This document shows positions 34,638 to 45,803 of a stretch of 64,000 nt of DNA, piece by piece. Within the stretch, counting starts at the first letter, position 1. The number at the start of each line of letters is the position of its first letter. The position numbers and the translations under genes were made by a program. The DNA is taken from NCBI GenBank assembly GCA_048013815.1, contig CM106585.1:806001-870000 (forward strand). The letters run 5' to 3'. This DNA is from Setoptus koraiensis. Taxonomy: Eukaryota > Arthropoda. The notes beneath the pieces are model-generated. The model saw only the letters and a list, made by a program, of their open reading frames with translations. It was not told the origin of the DNA and did no database searches.

Positions 34638-36443
34638 CTAGGCCGCCTGGGGTCGCCTCCTCGAGCTAACACGTCGACTGCCGCACTTGTAACAAAATCT
34701 AGCCCCCATTATTGGGTACTGGGTGTGACATTTGTGACAACTTTCAGGACCATGGTTATTATCGTTATGTTCTGTTGTTGTAGCCGAGTTTGACATGTTG
34801 ATTGTTTTCTGTTGCATTGTAGTAGAGCTGTCTGATGTATTGTCGCTGGAAGCCACAAAACTGTCTGCATCGTCGTTATTATCCTCATTATGATTGTCAT
34901 TTAAGCCCGTGGTTGAATCGTTGCCGTTAATGTCTCGTTGATTTGAAACCTGTGCTGCTTGTCTAGTAGTTGATGAGGCGAGAGACGCCGACAGGCTTAT
35001 TCTTGACAATAGAAGCTCATTTTGGTGATAAATTTCATCGACTTTCCGCTGCAAATCACGCAAGTAACTGAGATCGCTGTAAGATTTTGAATGACGCAAT
35101 TGTTTTTGCTGTCCTGCTTCTAGCGCATCATCACTATCACAATGATCATGTTGATTGTGTTGATCAGTTTTATCATAACTCATATCCCCATTATAATGGT
35201 TTGCAACGTTGTCCTGTGTGTGAAGGATCTCGTATTGGCCCAAACCATTGCACTTGTATCTGGTCTTGAGTGCAGCCTGTTGATTGGTGTAGTTGTTGTT
35301 GTTGTTGCTTTGTTGTTGCTTATGTCCAGTCGATGGTGCTTTCTTGTTTTGTTGGCCAACTCTATTGATTGTCATGGTAGACTTACTTGAGTATCTGCTG
35401 TGCGCCAAACGATTTTGAGCCGATTCCAGAGCCAATTGTTTCGCTTTGGCCATCGAATTTGCTTGACCACGGGACAGGTTATGTCTATTGCGAGCACTAG
35501 TTTGGCTTCCGTTGTTTGTCAGGCTCAGATTTGATATTGACTTTCTCACTGAGGCTGGAGAATTAGTCTGACCAACGGCACCAGTTTGTCTATTGGTGTT
35601 GCCACTTCTAAATGTCACATCCATCGAGTTAGCCGAGCCTCTACCCAATGGAACGGCTCTCTGTGAGATAGGTAAGGGTTGCGCCCGAACACCGCCACTG
35701 CTATTGCTGCTACTCGCTCCGCTGAGACTTGCATTTCTGCTGGCCCGAAACAGTTGTTGTTCCGGTGCTTGCGCCGGCCCCAAAGGCCGAGCCTGAAGTA
35801 TGCGCGTCTCAGAGCGATTTGCCGATGACTTCCGATTGTCCGGTATACATGCAGTGCCATTGAGTGCGTGCTGCTTGCTTGTTTGCTCATTAACATGACC
35901 CACTATGACCGTATCATTGTCACTGTCGTGCGCATTGTCAGTGCCAAATCGCTGATAAGAATTATTGTTCAATTGTTTGCCATTGTGGCCTTGCTGCTGC
36001 TGATGTTGTTGTTGCTGATGCTGCTGTTGTTGCTGCTGCTGCTGTTGTTGTTGCTGTTGTTGGCCCGTTTGCTCGTGCTCGCTACCAACTTCCGGCTGGT
36101 GTTGCTTATAAGTATTGGTGGGCTTATAATGTATTCTGTATTTGTATCTCTCCAATGCTCGCTGCTTATCCAGGCTGATGCGCGGTTTATTGGCTGCTTT
36201 TTTTGCGCACCACGGTATATGTCGGGCGGCAGTGTGTGGATTGAATTGTCTCTGGCAAGTATCACATCGAACGAAGCCAATTTTGGAATTGCTGCCATTG
36301 TTAGCATGCTGGCCCGATTGCTGCTGGTTCGAGTGTTGTTGAGTCGCTTGTGGCGGCGCTGCTGCAGCTATGGCTTGTGGTTGAGCTATGGCTTGTGGTT
36401 GAGGCGCGATTGATAGTGCGTCCACTGGACCTTGTTGAGGCAT
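34638..36443 (-). CDS. ZC2HC1-type zinc-finger protein (FAM164 family), Q-rich
   Basis: Residues about 55-100 hold a C2HC zinc finger: RCDTCQRQFNPHTAARHIPW followed by C, the C-x2-C-x11-H-x3-C pattern with F-N and H-I-P-W as in ZC2HC1 proteins. The basic stretch SLDKQRALERYKYRIHYKP follows. The C-terminus has a four-Cys motif (SCHKCHTQYPIMGARFCYKC), matching the C-x2-C ... C-x2-C end of ZC2HC1A/B. Between them lie about 480 residues of low-complexity sequence with a polyQ/H run near 145-170, many Asn/Ser runs, and one likely coiled coil (YSDLSYLRDLQRKVDEIYHQ). The molecular function of the family is poorly known. The start is set at the first in-frame ATG, giving 601 residues; the frame stays open for 13 codons upstream without an ATG, so an upstream coding exon is possible. 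Confidence 0.86.
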   Translation of the reverse strand: MPQQGPVDALSIAPQPQAIAQPQAIAAAAPPQATQQHSNQQQSGQHANNGSNSKIGFVRCDTCQRQFNPHTAARHIPWCAKKAANKPRISLDKQRALERYKYRIHYKPTNTYKQHQPEVGSEHEQTGQQQQQQQQQQQQQQHQQQQHQQQQGHNGKQLNNNSYQRFGTDNAHDSDNDTVIVGHVNEQTSKQHALNGTACIPDNRKSSANRSETRILQARPLGPAQAPEQQLFRASRNASLSGASSSNSSGGVRAQPLPISQRAVPLGRGSANSMDVTFRSGNTNRQTGAVGQTNSPASVRKSISNLSLTNNGSQTSARNRHNLSRGQANSMAKAKQLALESAQNRLAHSRYSSKSTMTINRVGQQNKKAPSTGHKQQQSNNNNNYTNQQAALKTRYKCNGLGQYEILHTQDNVANHYNGDMSYDKTDQHNQHDHCDSDDALEAGQQKQLRHSKSYSDLSYLRDLQRKVDEIYHQNELLLSRISLSASLASSTTRQAAQVSNQRDINGNDSTTGLNDNHNEDNNDDADSFVASSDNTSDSSTTMQQKTINMSNSATTTEHNDNNHGPESCHKCHTQYPIMGARFCYKCGSRRVSSRRRPQAA

Positions 36444-38660
36444 TTCGGGCAAGCCAAAGGTAATAACACTCGTGCTAATCAATAGTGCTCTATATCAATA
36501 ATGATATGATGTATATATCTCACTGTGTGTGCGACGAGGCTGTTCGGTAACTGTTGTGGCACAGGTATTTGCTGATAGGTTTGAAATTGTGCGGAACATT
36601 GAGTGGATAAAGTAGAGCAGTTAGTAAAACATAAGTAAAGTGTTTCATCCCAAAACAAATGCACAATATACCGGTATATAATCTAGCGCAGCTTTCTCAA
36701 GAGTCACTCGACTTATCGGCCCAAGCGGCCCAATCTCTCACTGTGAGCTCTCGGATCTGCATATATCACAGACGCTGAAAGAAAAAAACTTCCTCGTAGC
36801 GGTTTCATAGAGGTTCTAAAGCGATCGCACTTGGGTGAAAAGTTGGGTCGCCAGCAGAGACTCCAACGCTTAAGTGTTGAGGACAAAACCGACGTTAATG
36901 TCAGTGGGCATGCATGGCGAAATAAATAATAAGCGCACAATTAAGCAAAAAACTCAAATCCAGGTATATTGGCTGGAAATCGGCCAGAGAGTTGGTTTGT
37001 TATTCGGTTGTCATACAAACTAACAAACTTTTTACATATTCATTATTGTGCCGCTTATATCACATTTATCTCGTACTCGCTTGTCGAGCGCGCTTATTTT
37101 GTTTTGTTAAATACACAATATATCAAGATCGTGTTGCCTGGTGCTGGTAATCCTAAACCTAGCCACTCAATCAATTCTGTGACCATCTCGCACTCTATTT
37201 CTGGCATGTTTATTATGCGAGTGTGTGTATGTTTTTTTGTTTGTTTGTCCGCAAAACTGTATCCGAGCAAAAACGCGCTAAAAGCAGCTACTGTCATAAG
37301 ATGGCAGTTATAATACAACTTATAATACAGTGTAAAAGGCAGTGGTGTGTATCTCATCTGTATCGTATAGACACGACTCAAGCAAACAAATACCCTTGAT
37401 AGCAATCTTGACTCACTAGCGCTTCTAATTCATATTACGCAATGATAATAGCAAAATAACTATGATGGCTCATAGCGACGATGAAACATTGATGACAATA
37501 TCATATGAGCGTATATATATATATTTATTACTATGTAACATGATCATTCCAGCCACGGCCACCACCAGAACGACGACACTTATGAAGCCGCTAATTTTTG
37601 TGTGCATATAACGCTTACGTAACATTTATCTAACCAGCTACTAGTATTGCAACTTGTTTATAGCAGCCGTTGAGCTAACCTGCTCATTACGGCAACTCGA
37701 GAGTTTGCACATCCCACTGTCAGTGTCATCTCTCACAACAGAGTATCGCACTGTCGCTGCATCATTGTTGTTGCTGGTGCTGCTGTTGTTGTTGGTGCTG
37801 TTGTTGTTGGTGCTGTTGGTGTTGGTGGTGGCGCTGTTGTGGGTGCTGTTGTGGGTGCCCCATCGAGCACCAAATTCATCATGGTCGTCATAATTGTGCT
37901 ATCGTTCTATAACTCCATCAACAGCGACGACGCCAGCAACTACAACAAGCGGTGCACTGTTGCGATCATGATGATGCCATCGATGAAGTGATGCGTTAAA
38001 TAGAGCGCCAACTCCTTGCGACCATCATGTCTCACTGGGCTCTTTCGGGGCCTCACTCATCCAGTCAGTCAGCCAGTCAGCCAGTCAGCCAGTGATAGAG
38101 TGAGTGAGTCAGCCGCTTTTGGGTCACTGCAGCCACTGCCATCTAGACAGTCAGAGGCAAGTTGCATAGGCATATATGTACATATAGATATATTTAGACT
38201 CATTAGATCGCTCACTGTTGGCGCAAATATAAACTCGCTGTTGGTCTGTATGAAAGCACATTGTTGACAAGCCCATAGGAGACGATTAAGATGCTGTTGG
38301 CATTTGATTGCCAGCCAGCGCATATAAAGTCGCATAAAGCACATAAACAAACACTCGCGCTCACTGTTGACTTTACGCTTCATCTCATGCCATCGTCGCC
38401 CACATCATCGATGGCCGAAATGGGCCCCCGCCAGCCAGTTAATTTCAACGTTTTGCATACTCCACTCATTGTGTCCGCTCGGCACGCTTGTTTGCGCTTT
38501 TGCAGGCGCCTCTGCCGCATGCTTGTTCACAGCGCTCACTTTTGCCGCCCAACCTGGCCCAATCCGGCCCGATCCGGCTTAACCCGACTCGTTGCGGCCC
38601 GTCGCGGCCCGTTGCCACCCGTTCCGTTCCGCGCCGATCCGATCCGGCCCAGCGTGTTAG

Positions 38661-38711
38661 GCGGCCCAACGTGTGAGGCGGCCCAACGTGCGAGGCGGCC
38701 CAACGTGCGAG
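38661..38711. repeat. 17-bp tandem repeat, 3 copies
   Basis: Three copies of GCGGCCCAACGTGYGAG, followed by a diverged partial unit and preceded by another. It is in a locally GC-rich block where C/G-rich words such as GGCCCGATCCGG recur from about 38540. Confidence 0.9.
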
Positions 38712-39000
38712 GCGCCCCATCAATCGATGTCAACTGGTCGACATTCATCGACTGGTACTATTCATGGGGCGCTATTATTCTATTCGATACCTCGGAAGCC
38801 AGCGAACTGCAATCAAATTGTCAAGAGGCCCAGAGAGAGGCTACTTGGCATTGTTGTTGCCGGGCCATGATTATTGGATAAAATAAAATTGGTTGCACAA
38901 GCAGCCGGCTCAATCTTGTTGCGTGTGTGTGCTCATTGGTTGCGTCATGCTTCCTTGGCCAGTCGACTTGTTCAGCCAGAAACGCGCAGACAGTTGGCTT

Positions 39001-39070
39001 GTGAGTCACGCGGTGTGAGTCACGCGGTGTGAGCCACGAGCTGTGAGCCACGAGCTGTGAGCCACGAGCT
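39001..39070. repeat. 14-bp tandem repeat, 5 copies in two subtypes
   Basis: Two copies of GTGAGTCACGCGGT followed by three of GTGAGCCACGAGCT. Homogenised subtypes side by side point to stepwise duplication. Confidence 0.92.
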
Positions 39071-40080
39071 GTGAGCCAGCCAACCGGCTCCACTGCCACT
39101 AACACCGACGCCAATATCCGTTGATAATGGATATTATTATGATTGCATTATGCAAGCCTCAAAACTATGTCTTGTGTGCTGTCTGTGTCGCATTGTTGTC
39201 GCTGTTGTTGTTGCTGTTGTTGCTGCTGTTGTTGCTGCTGCTGCTGTTGTTGCTACTGCTGCTGTTGTTGCTGCGAACGATGATGATGGGCCGATAATGA
39301 TAATCGTGGCGTGACGATGATCGCACTCACTGGCTCACGCTTCGCTTGGGCCCAATGGCTCAATACGACAAACAAACCAAATACCGTGTGCGTCATCACT
39401 TTATTACCAGTCAGTGGCAAGTGAAAGTTAAATTAGAATAGCCAACAGCCATTGTAATTAAGGAGGCGCCATCTAATCTGCGCGGCTAACTGCAAAACTA
39501 AGCCCAACAAACACACACACTTGCTAATGACATAATAGTGCAGCCACAATAATAATAATAATAATAATAATAATAGTAATAATAATAATGATGATAATAC
39601 GCTCCAATTTCGCTCTGGGCCTCACAGTATCAGCTCTCTGCGCTAACAATTGCGCAAATGCAATGCTGTTGTTGGTCTCAACCTAACTCGTGTCTCATTC
39701 TTTATACTTGTGATTTTCTCTTATATATTCAATGCAAAACTGCCAATGGGCGCACGAATGGAATGCACAAAATCTGCAGTCTTTAGAATAGCCCAAATAG
39801 CCCAAATACTCAGCATAAGATGCAAAGCAAATCAAAAAGGGCGAGTTGCAATAGTTTGTGAGATTGAGATGCGAACGGACACAGTTGTGAGAAGTAGCTT
39901 GTTGATGCTAGTATCAATGGTCGTCATTGGTGAAAATTATAAAAAGTTATCAGCATCGGTATTCGTCTGGTGACCGACACCAGTTATGCTCAACAAAATT
40001 ATAAGTCACCATCATGTTGTTGTTGCTCGCAATTGTCAAATTGATTAGTGCTGACTGACGAGCAAATTGCTCGGTTGGTT

Positions 40081-40332
40081 CGTTGACCGTTTGTGACAAC
40101 TAGTGACCGCAAGCGACCCTATGTGACAGTTAGTGACCGTTAGCCACCGTCACACAGGACACAGGATAGAGGACACAGGACAGAGGGATGTTTATCTGTC
40201 AAATGTTGCCTTCAATGTCTGTTCTCTGTCTGCCGATGCCACCAAGATAGAATTGCAAGTGCAAGTGCAAGTGCGAGCCTTCATTAAGTTGCGCTCTGCA
40301 CGCTGGCCAAACCAACCAAACAAACCAAACAA
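40081..40332 (+). repeat. Dispersed non-coding repeat, copy 2
   Basis: Second copy of the element at 29426-29601, longer because of extra GACCG-type and GGACACAG-type short repeats in its left half and a repeated AAGTGC unit in the middle. Both ends match copy 1. Confidence 0.8.
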
Positions 40333-41750
40333 TGGTTGCAATCAAGTTGTAATCATGGTATACAACTCGCTTGCCAGATTGTGCAACCAACAATGACCGC
40401 TCGTCGTTGCACTAAAACCGGACGTCCGACGCAATTCGGTTCAATTGAGTGTCATGCAATTTGTCGGGCTTACCTCACAATTGGCTCTCCAGTGGGGCCG
40501 TCATTGGAGACCATCAATGACAAAAACTTGTTGTTTGAGCTCAGTTTATTGCTTCAATTGTAATCTATCTTTGTTAGAGTGTCACTTTGACACAAATGAT
40601 TTAAGGCGCACAGAAATGGACAAAAAGACTCATTTTTAACAAGCAAACTCATCGTGTGCGACCACTAATAGCAACTAACAAACTGACCAATCAACTGACA
40701 ATTGTCGATAGAAACAACACACATCCATACCATTACATACCCTTACATACCCTTACATACCATTGTAATAGCATAGGTAACAAAATGAGAATCGATCTGC
40801 CAAATCAAATTAGATGCTCGCTGTTTAAAGCAACGAAGAGCTTATTGTTAGTATCGCTATTATTGTCGATCAATTCGAAATTTTCCATTTTGATTGACAA
40901 GCGAGTTTTGTGAGTTTGTTTTAGACAGTGATGTCTAAATATAAATTATCAGCTGTTAGTCGTGGCGGCCAACAAAACTAACTAAAGTTTGCCCGTGTCA
41001 TCTGTTTGTTCAACAAACACTTACTAATAACATTCAAATTAGCATACAAATTTGTTGCAACAACTTGCAAACAACTTAATGCACATTCTGGCCAAAAGAG
41101 ACGCTATAATGATTTGACATTTGCGTGTGTGCTGACATTTTATTTTACGTTATTTTATATTTCGTTGTGCTAATATCACTCGCATCGCTCCACGTATCAT
41201 TCTGGTGAGGCTCACCTTTTGTCATGTCGCAATATAACACCGATGATGCAAGTGCTCACTGTAACCCTATGAGTGATGGGCATCTGAATTATCTTCACAG
41301 TGTGTGGCGAGAGAAGCAAAGAGAAAAAGATGCCTAAATTCAATGTAAACTTGGTGCGTGTTGTGCGCAACTTATGCAACAAATTTGATGACGATGCCTT
41401 CGTGTGAAATTTTCACTTGTCGATTTGTTGACAAAACTTTGTCGACAACACTGGCTAATGGACTCCAGTAACAAGAGTGCGCCGCTTAAAAGTGACCAGT
41501 GATAACAACAACAAATAAAGTGCACACTCTCCCAGCAATCGCTGCCTCTTCCGATGGCCAGCACAAAATCTGGTCGTGATTATTTGTTGAAATATCGTTT
41601 GGGGCAGGGGGGCCCACCTACAAAAGATGTGCCATTATCATTATGATGCGCGCCCCATAGGCACTTGTCCATCATCCCGTTGTCGTGTCCATGTGACAAA
41701 GTGCTGAGAAAAATTGCCACAATTTTTGCCAGAATAATAACAATTTCTAT

Positions 41751-41804
41751 GATGCCTACGATGCCTATGACGCCTATGATGCCTATGCTGCCTATAATGC
41801 CTAT
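41751..41804. repeat. 9-bp tandem repeat, 6 copies
   Basis: Six copies of GATGCCTAT with variation at the first two positions (GATG, GACG, GCTG, AATG). Confidence 0.88.
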
Positions 41805-44800
41805 AATGCTGTTAAGTGACTTTGGTGCCTCAGTACGTATGTGTCTAGATTGGACTGGGCTTGTCTAAGTCTGCTGTCAACAACAATTCACTGTCAAGAC
41901 AATGTCACTGGCATGAGCCAACGCAATTACATAACGGTGATTGATAATAACACACACACACAATATTACATAACACAATACAATGAGCGTAACTCTACGA
42001 GCTACCTGGAAATTCTCAGAAATCTCTATCTATATCAAAGTGTCGCTCATGCAGTGCGTTGTGATAAAATGTGCACAATATACATGTAAATATTAGCCAC
42101 ATTGGCACTCATTGTCAGCGACTAAGCGAGTCAGTTGCTCGTTGCCAGCGAGCGAGCGAGTGGGGGCGGCTGCCAGTTAATACACAAAGTTAATGCTCAA
42201 AGATGTTGCTGCCAGTGCCAAAACACAGCAACACAAAATTAATAAATTACGTAATAAGTTATCGTGCATGATTCATTGTTTGTGTGTCACCAAAGTGGAC
42301 ACAGTGTGACAAGTTCACTACACCTGTCAAAATGTTCAAGAGCTTGCTTGTATATACACAATATATGGGCATTGCTGACACGCATGCAGTTATACGGCAA
42401 TTGTATGAGCAATTGAAGAGCGAGCGAGGTCAATTGAGGTTTTTATTTGGTTGGACTTTTTCTTTTCGGTGGCTCATTCAGCAATATTGATTTTTTCATA
42501 TTTCATGCGCACTTTGTGTCACGACTCACGAGCAGTGACATGAGCGGCGACATGAGCAGCTATGACTTGTATGGCTCACAATCACTGTCGACTCTGTTGA
42601 TAAATAAATCTCTTTCGATCTGTTTGAGGGGCCCGTGAGTTGAGTTCATTGGCATGATTGTGCCTGCAAAGTGCACACTGTGTGTAAATCAATTCGTCAA
42701 GCAACACTCACTTGACTCGGCTCATATTTTAGCTGGCAGCCATAACCTAAAATATGAGGTTACTCACAAGGCCAGTGGCTGCACTTACTCGAGTGGCACA
42801 GTAATACGATATCTGCTGCTCGAGTGGCGACGAAAATGAAATTGAAAAAATACGCTGACCCATTGATCGAGCTCGGTGCCACTTGATTGGTTTGTCATTA
42901 TTTAATTTATCCCAGTCAGCCGACCAACCAACTCACTCACATCCAAACATTCAGACCCAAACATTGAGACCCAAACAGTCGCACCGAAACAGTGAGCCAA
43001 CACAGCGAGACCGACTTAGAGGGCCGGACAAGTGTCGAATACAGTCGAGTACAGCAGTGATGTTTCTGTAAAGAATAAAAATGTGCAAGTCTGAGAGCGA
43101 TTCAGTCCAACAGCAACAAACACAAACTGAAACAGCCATTCGGTGCCACCAATTGGCCATTGGCTAGGTGTTGTGAGAGGCCCCAAACGGTTGTTGTTTG
43201 CTTCAGCGGGCGCCCCCTTGTTTGGCCATCAAAAGCAATCAATAACAAGTGGCCAGCACAACACATCTCATTCTGATACATCGAGCAACCACTTTAACTG
43301 TATATATTATTGGCTACACACGCGTCCAGTAATCGGATATCGGTTGGTATATCTGATATGGCCAATACACAGCGTAGAGCGACAGAGCCAGATAAGATAG
43401 TTTTGCGACTTATCTGGCGCGCTCACAAACCAGTGTGAGCAGCCTGCCTCCTATTGGGCTGGTCAGGCCGCTGAAATGGGCCAAATGAAATGGGCCAAAT
43501 GGCCAATTGGGTGCATTAATATGGCGCATTATCTGAGAAAATCTCAACGACTAATGGCTAACCAACTGGTAGCTAAGTTGATAAGTGTCAACAGCAGCGA
43601 CAGCTACCTGCTGCTTGCTGCTTGAGATGCCGGCGCAACGGAGCGCGCGAACCCAATAGAACAACACTAATTGACTTTTAATTACACAAACAAACTCTCG
43701 CTCTCTACTTTGTTGTGATTGTCTGATTAACTTACCTTTGTCTCTCTATTATCTCTTCTATTATCTCTTCTATTATCTTGCCCAATGGTCCACATATAAT
43801 CGGCTCGATGATCTAAGCTAATGCAAGCTCGACAACGATGCAGTCAGCATCTGGAGCGAGTAACGTTCATGGGATTATCATATCATACGATTATGCGATT
43901 ATGCGATCGTCGATTGTCGATTTGTTGTTGCTATGTATCGGGGATAATCTGTGTCACTATTATAGTACACTGACACTATTGTTTTGCTTGCCGGTTTTTA
44001 TTATTTTTATATAAAACAACTGATCTAATGATATCGTTTGCAGACGGTGTTGCCGTTCAACTTGCAGCCCGACAATCTTGATTATCTTGGCGAGCTTCGT
44101 TATCGAGTGGGGCCCCTTTTTTCATTTCTTGTTTGGGCTCCATGCTTCGTAGTGAAATATTCAATACAGTTACCCATGCGAAAATGCATTTTTGTTGTTG
44201 TTGTTGTTGCTTGCAAGCATTGTTTTGCTATTATGGAGGAAGCATTATATTTATATATATTTAAATGTGCGAATTGTATATGTTCAGGCTACAATTCAGG
44301 TTGAAATTTTTAACCGGTTGAAAGTTGTCCTATCGAATGGGGCCTTGTGGGCTTACCATCTTGTTTTCGGTGTATTTTTCAGTGTATTATTATTTTTGGG
44401 TTTCGCTCACACACCAACTGACAGCAGGCAATTTAAGTGGCCTCAAGTCATCTAATTCGATTCGCTGTCACAACAAATATCCAGACGGAACAATAACATT
44501 TTATTTATATTGTTCATTGTGTATATTGTTTGCCAGTCAGTCGGTCATATCTCGCATTTGGCGAGAAGGGCGTGCGTTTACTCAGCCGGGTTACCTTGGA
44601 AACGGCACAACACGACACAGAGGCCAGCTGAACAGGCCCACAAACAGGCACAAGATTGGCCTCATGAGTTTTATCGGCTCGCAATCGGACAATCGTGGCC
44701 CGTGTATCGGCGACAAAACAGTTATAACATTGTGGCGCATACAAAAATGTGAGAGTCACACAGTTGTGAATTGTGCAATAATAATAATAATTTTATCATC

Positions 44801-44992
44801 ATTAAAACACAATAACATAGCACGGGCTTGGTTGTAGCGATCGCCCGGTGACGGCGTTGACCGCGCGCACCACGCGCTGCCGGTCAATGGCACGAAGCGG
44901 GCAGCACTGTTGTTCCACAGTGATTCTGTGACATCATTGTAAAGGTGACCACGATCATCAGTTGCGCTCCACGTTTTGTCACGGGGTGAAGC

Positions 44993-45046
44993 GCCAACGC
45001 GAGCCAAAGTGCCAACGCGAGCCAAAGCGCCAACGCGAGCCAAAGC
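44993..45046. repeat. 18-bp tandem repeat, 3 copies
   Basis: Three copies of GCCAACGCGAGCCAAAGY in direct tandem, rich in CGCG and followed by a diverged partial unit. Confidence 0.93.
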
Positions 45047-45803
45047 GAAATCGCGAACGCACCTAGGCGCACAGCGAACAGTTTACAATTAACGGACAAG
45101 CGAAACGAACGGTAATGCTTGTTCTAGCATGTGTTAGCAAAATAAGCAAAATAAATGCGCGAAATCGCATATATATTGAACAAATTGGCGCAGATCAGGA
45201 AGTTACGCAACACAATAATGCAGTAATGTGTGTAACGCGCCGACAACAGCCGTCTCATGTTAATTAGGTTTTGGTGTAGGTATTTTGTGTGAGTGCGCGC
45301 CACCGATCAGCATCGTTGTACACGAATATCGTTTTAGATTGCTGTTGCGAAAAATCCATCAATGTTGCGAAGGGCCTTTTTGCGCCTGAAAACCAATTAG
45401 CGCGTACCTGTCTGTCACAGAGACGTTGTGATTTATGCGCCGTGTGACGGCAAAGAAGGCAAGCAAGCAAAGTGCAAAAAATACAAGTCGAAATCAATTT
45501 TATTTTATTATTATTTTTCGGCCTTGTTCGTTTGTTTTTGTATCCAGTAAATATTTTGATTGCATAAATACATTGATATACATTGGGTGCTGATATCGAA
45601 ACAGTGTGAAGAATTTACAATAAAAAATCGATTGCTCTCATGCAACTTGGATGATGCAAGTGCCGACAAGTCAATCTGTGTTTGCGTTCTTTTTCTGCAC
45701 ACTCTTTAAGAACGCTACTTTTCTTTTGGCTGTTCGCACAACATACACACGTATATGTCGGTCTGTTTTAATTGAGCTAATTTGTTGCCTAGTGTTTGAG
45801 TTG

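Larger units (their letters stand above)
36444..45803. other. Large non-coding stretch, 9.4 kb
   Basis: No frame here has both convincing composition and recognisable motifs. It contains a GTT/GCT tract at about 37745-37850 and another at about 39190-39275, an (AAT)n run near 39549-39590, several minisatellites, and the second copy of the dispersed repeat, all listed separately. It is the 5' side of the ZC2HC1 gene and the 3' side of the receptor gene, so promoters and 3' UTR sequence must be present but cannot be placed. Confidence 0.5.

Noticed and set aside
36001-36420. Leu-rich plus-strand frame opposite ZC2HC1
   Set aside because: Antisense of the polyQ segment and of the conserved zinc finger coded on the minus strand.
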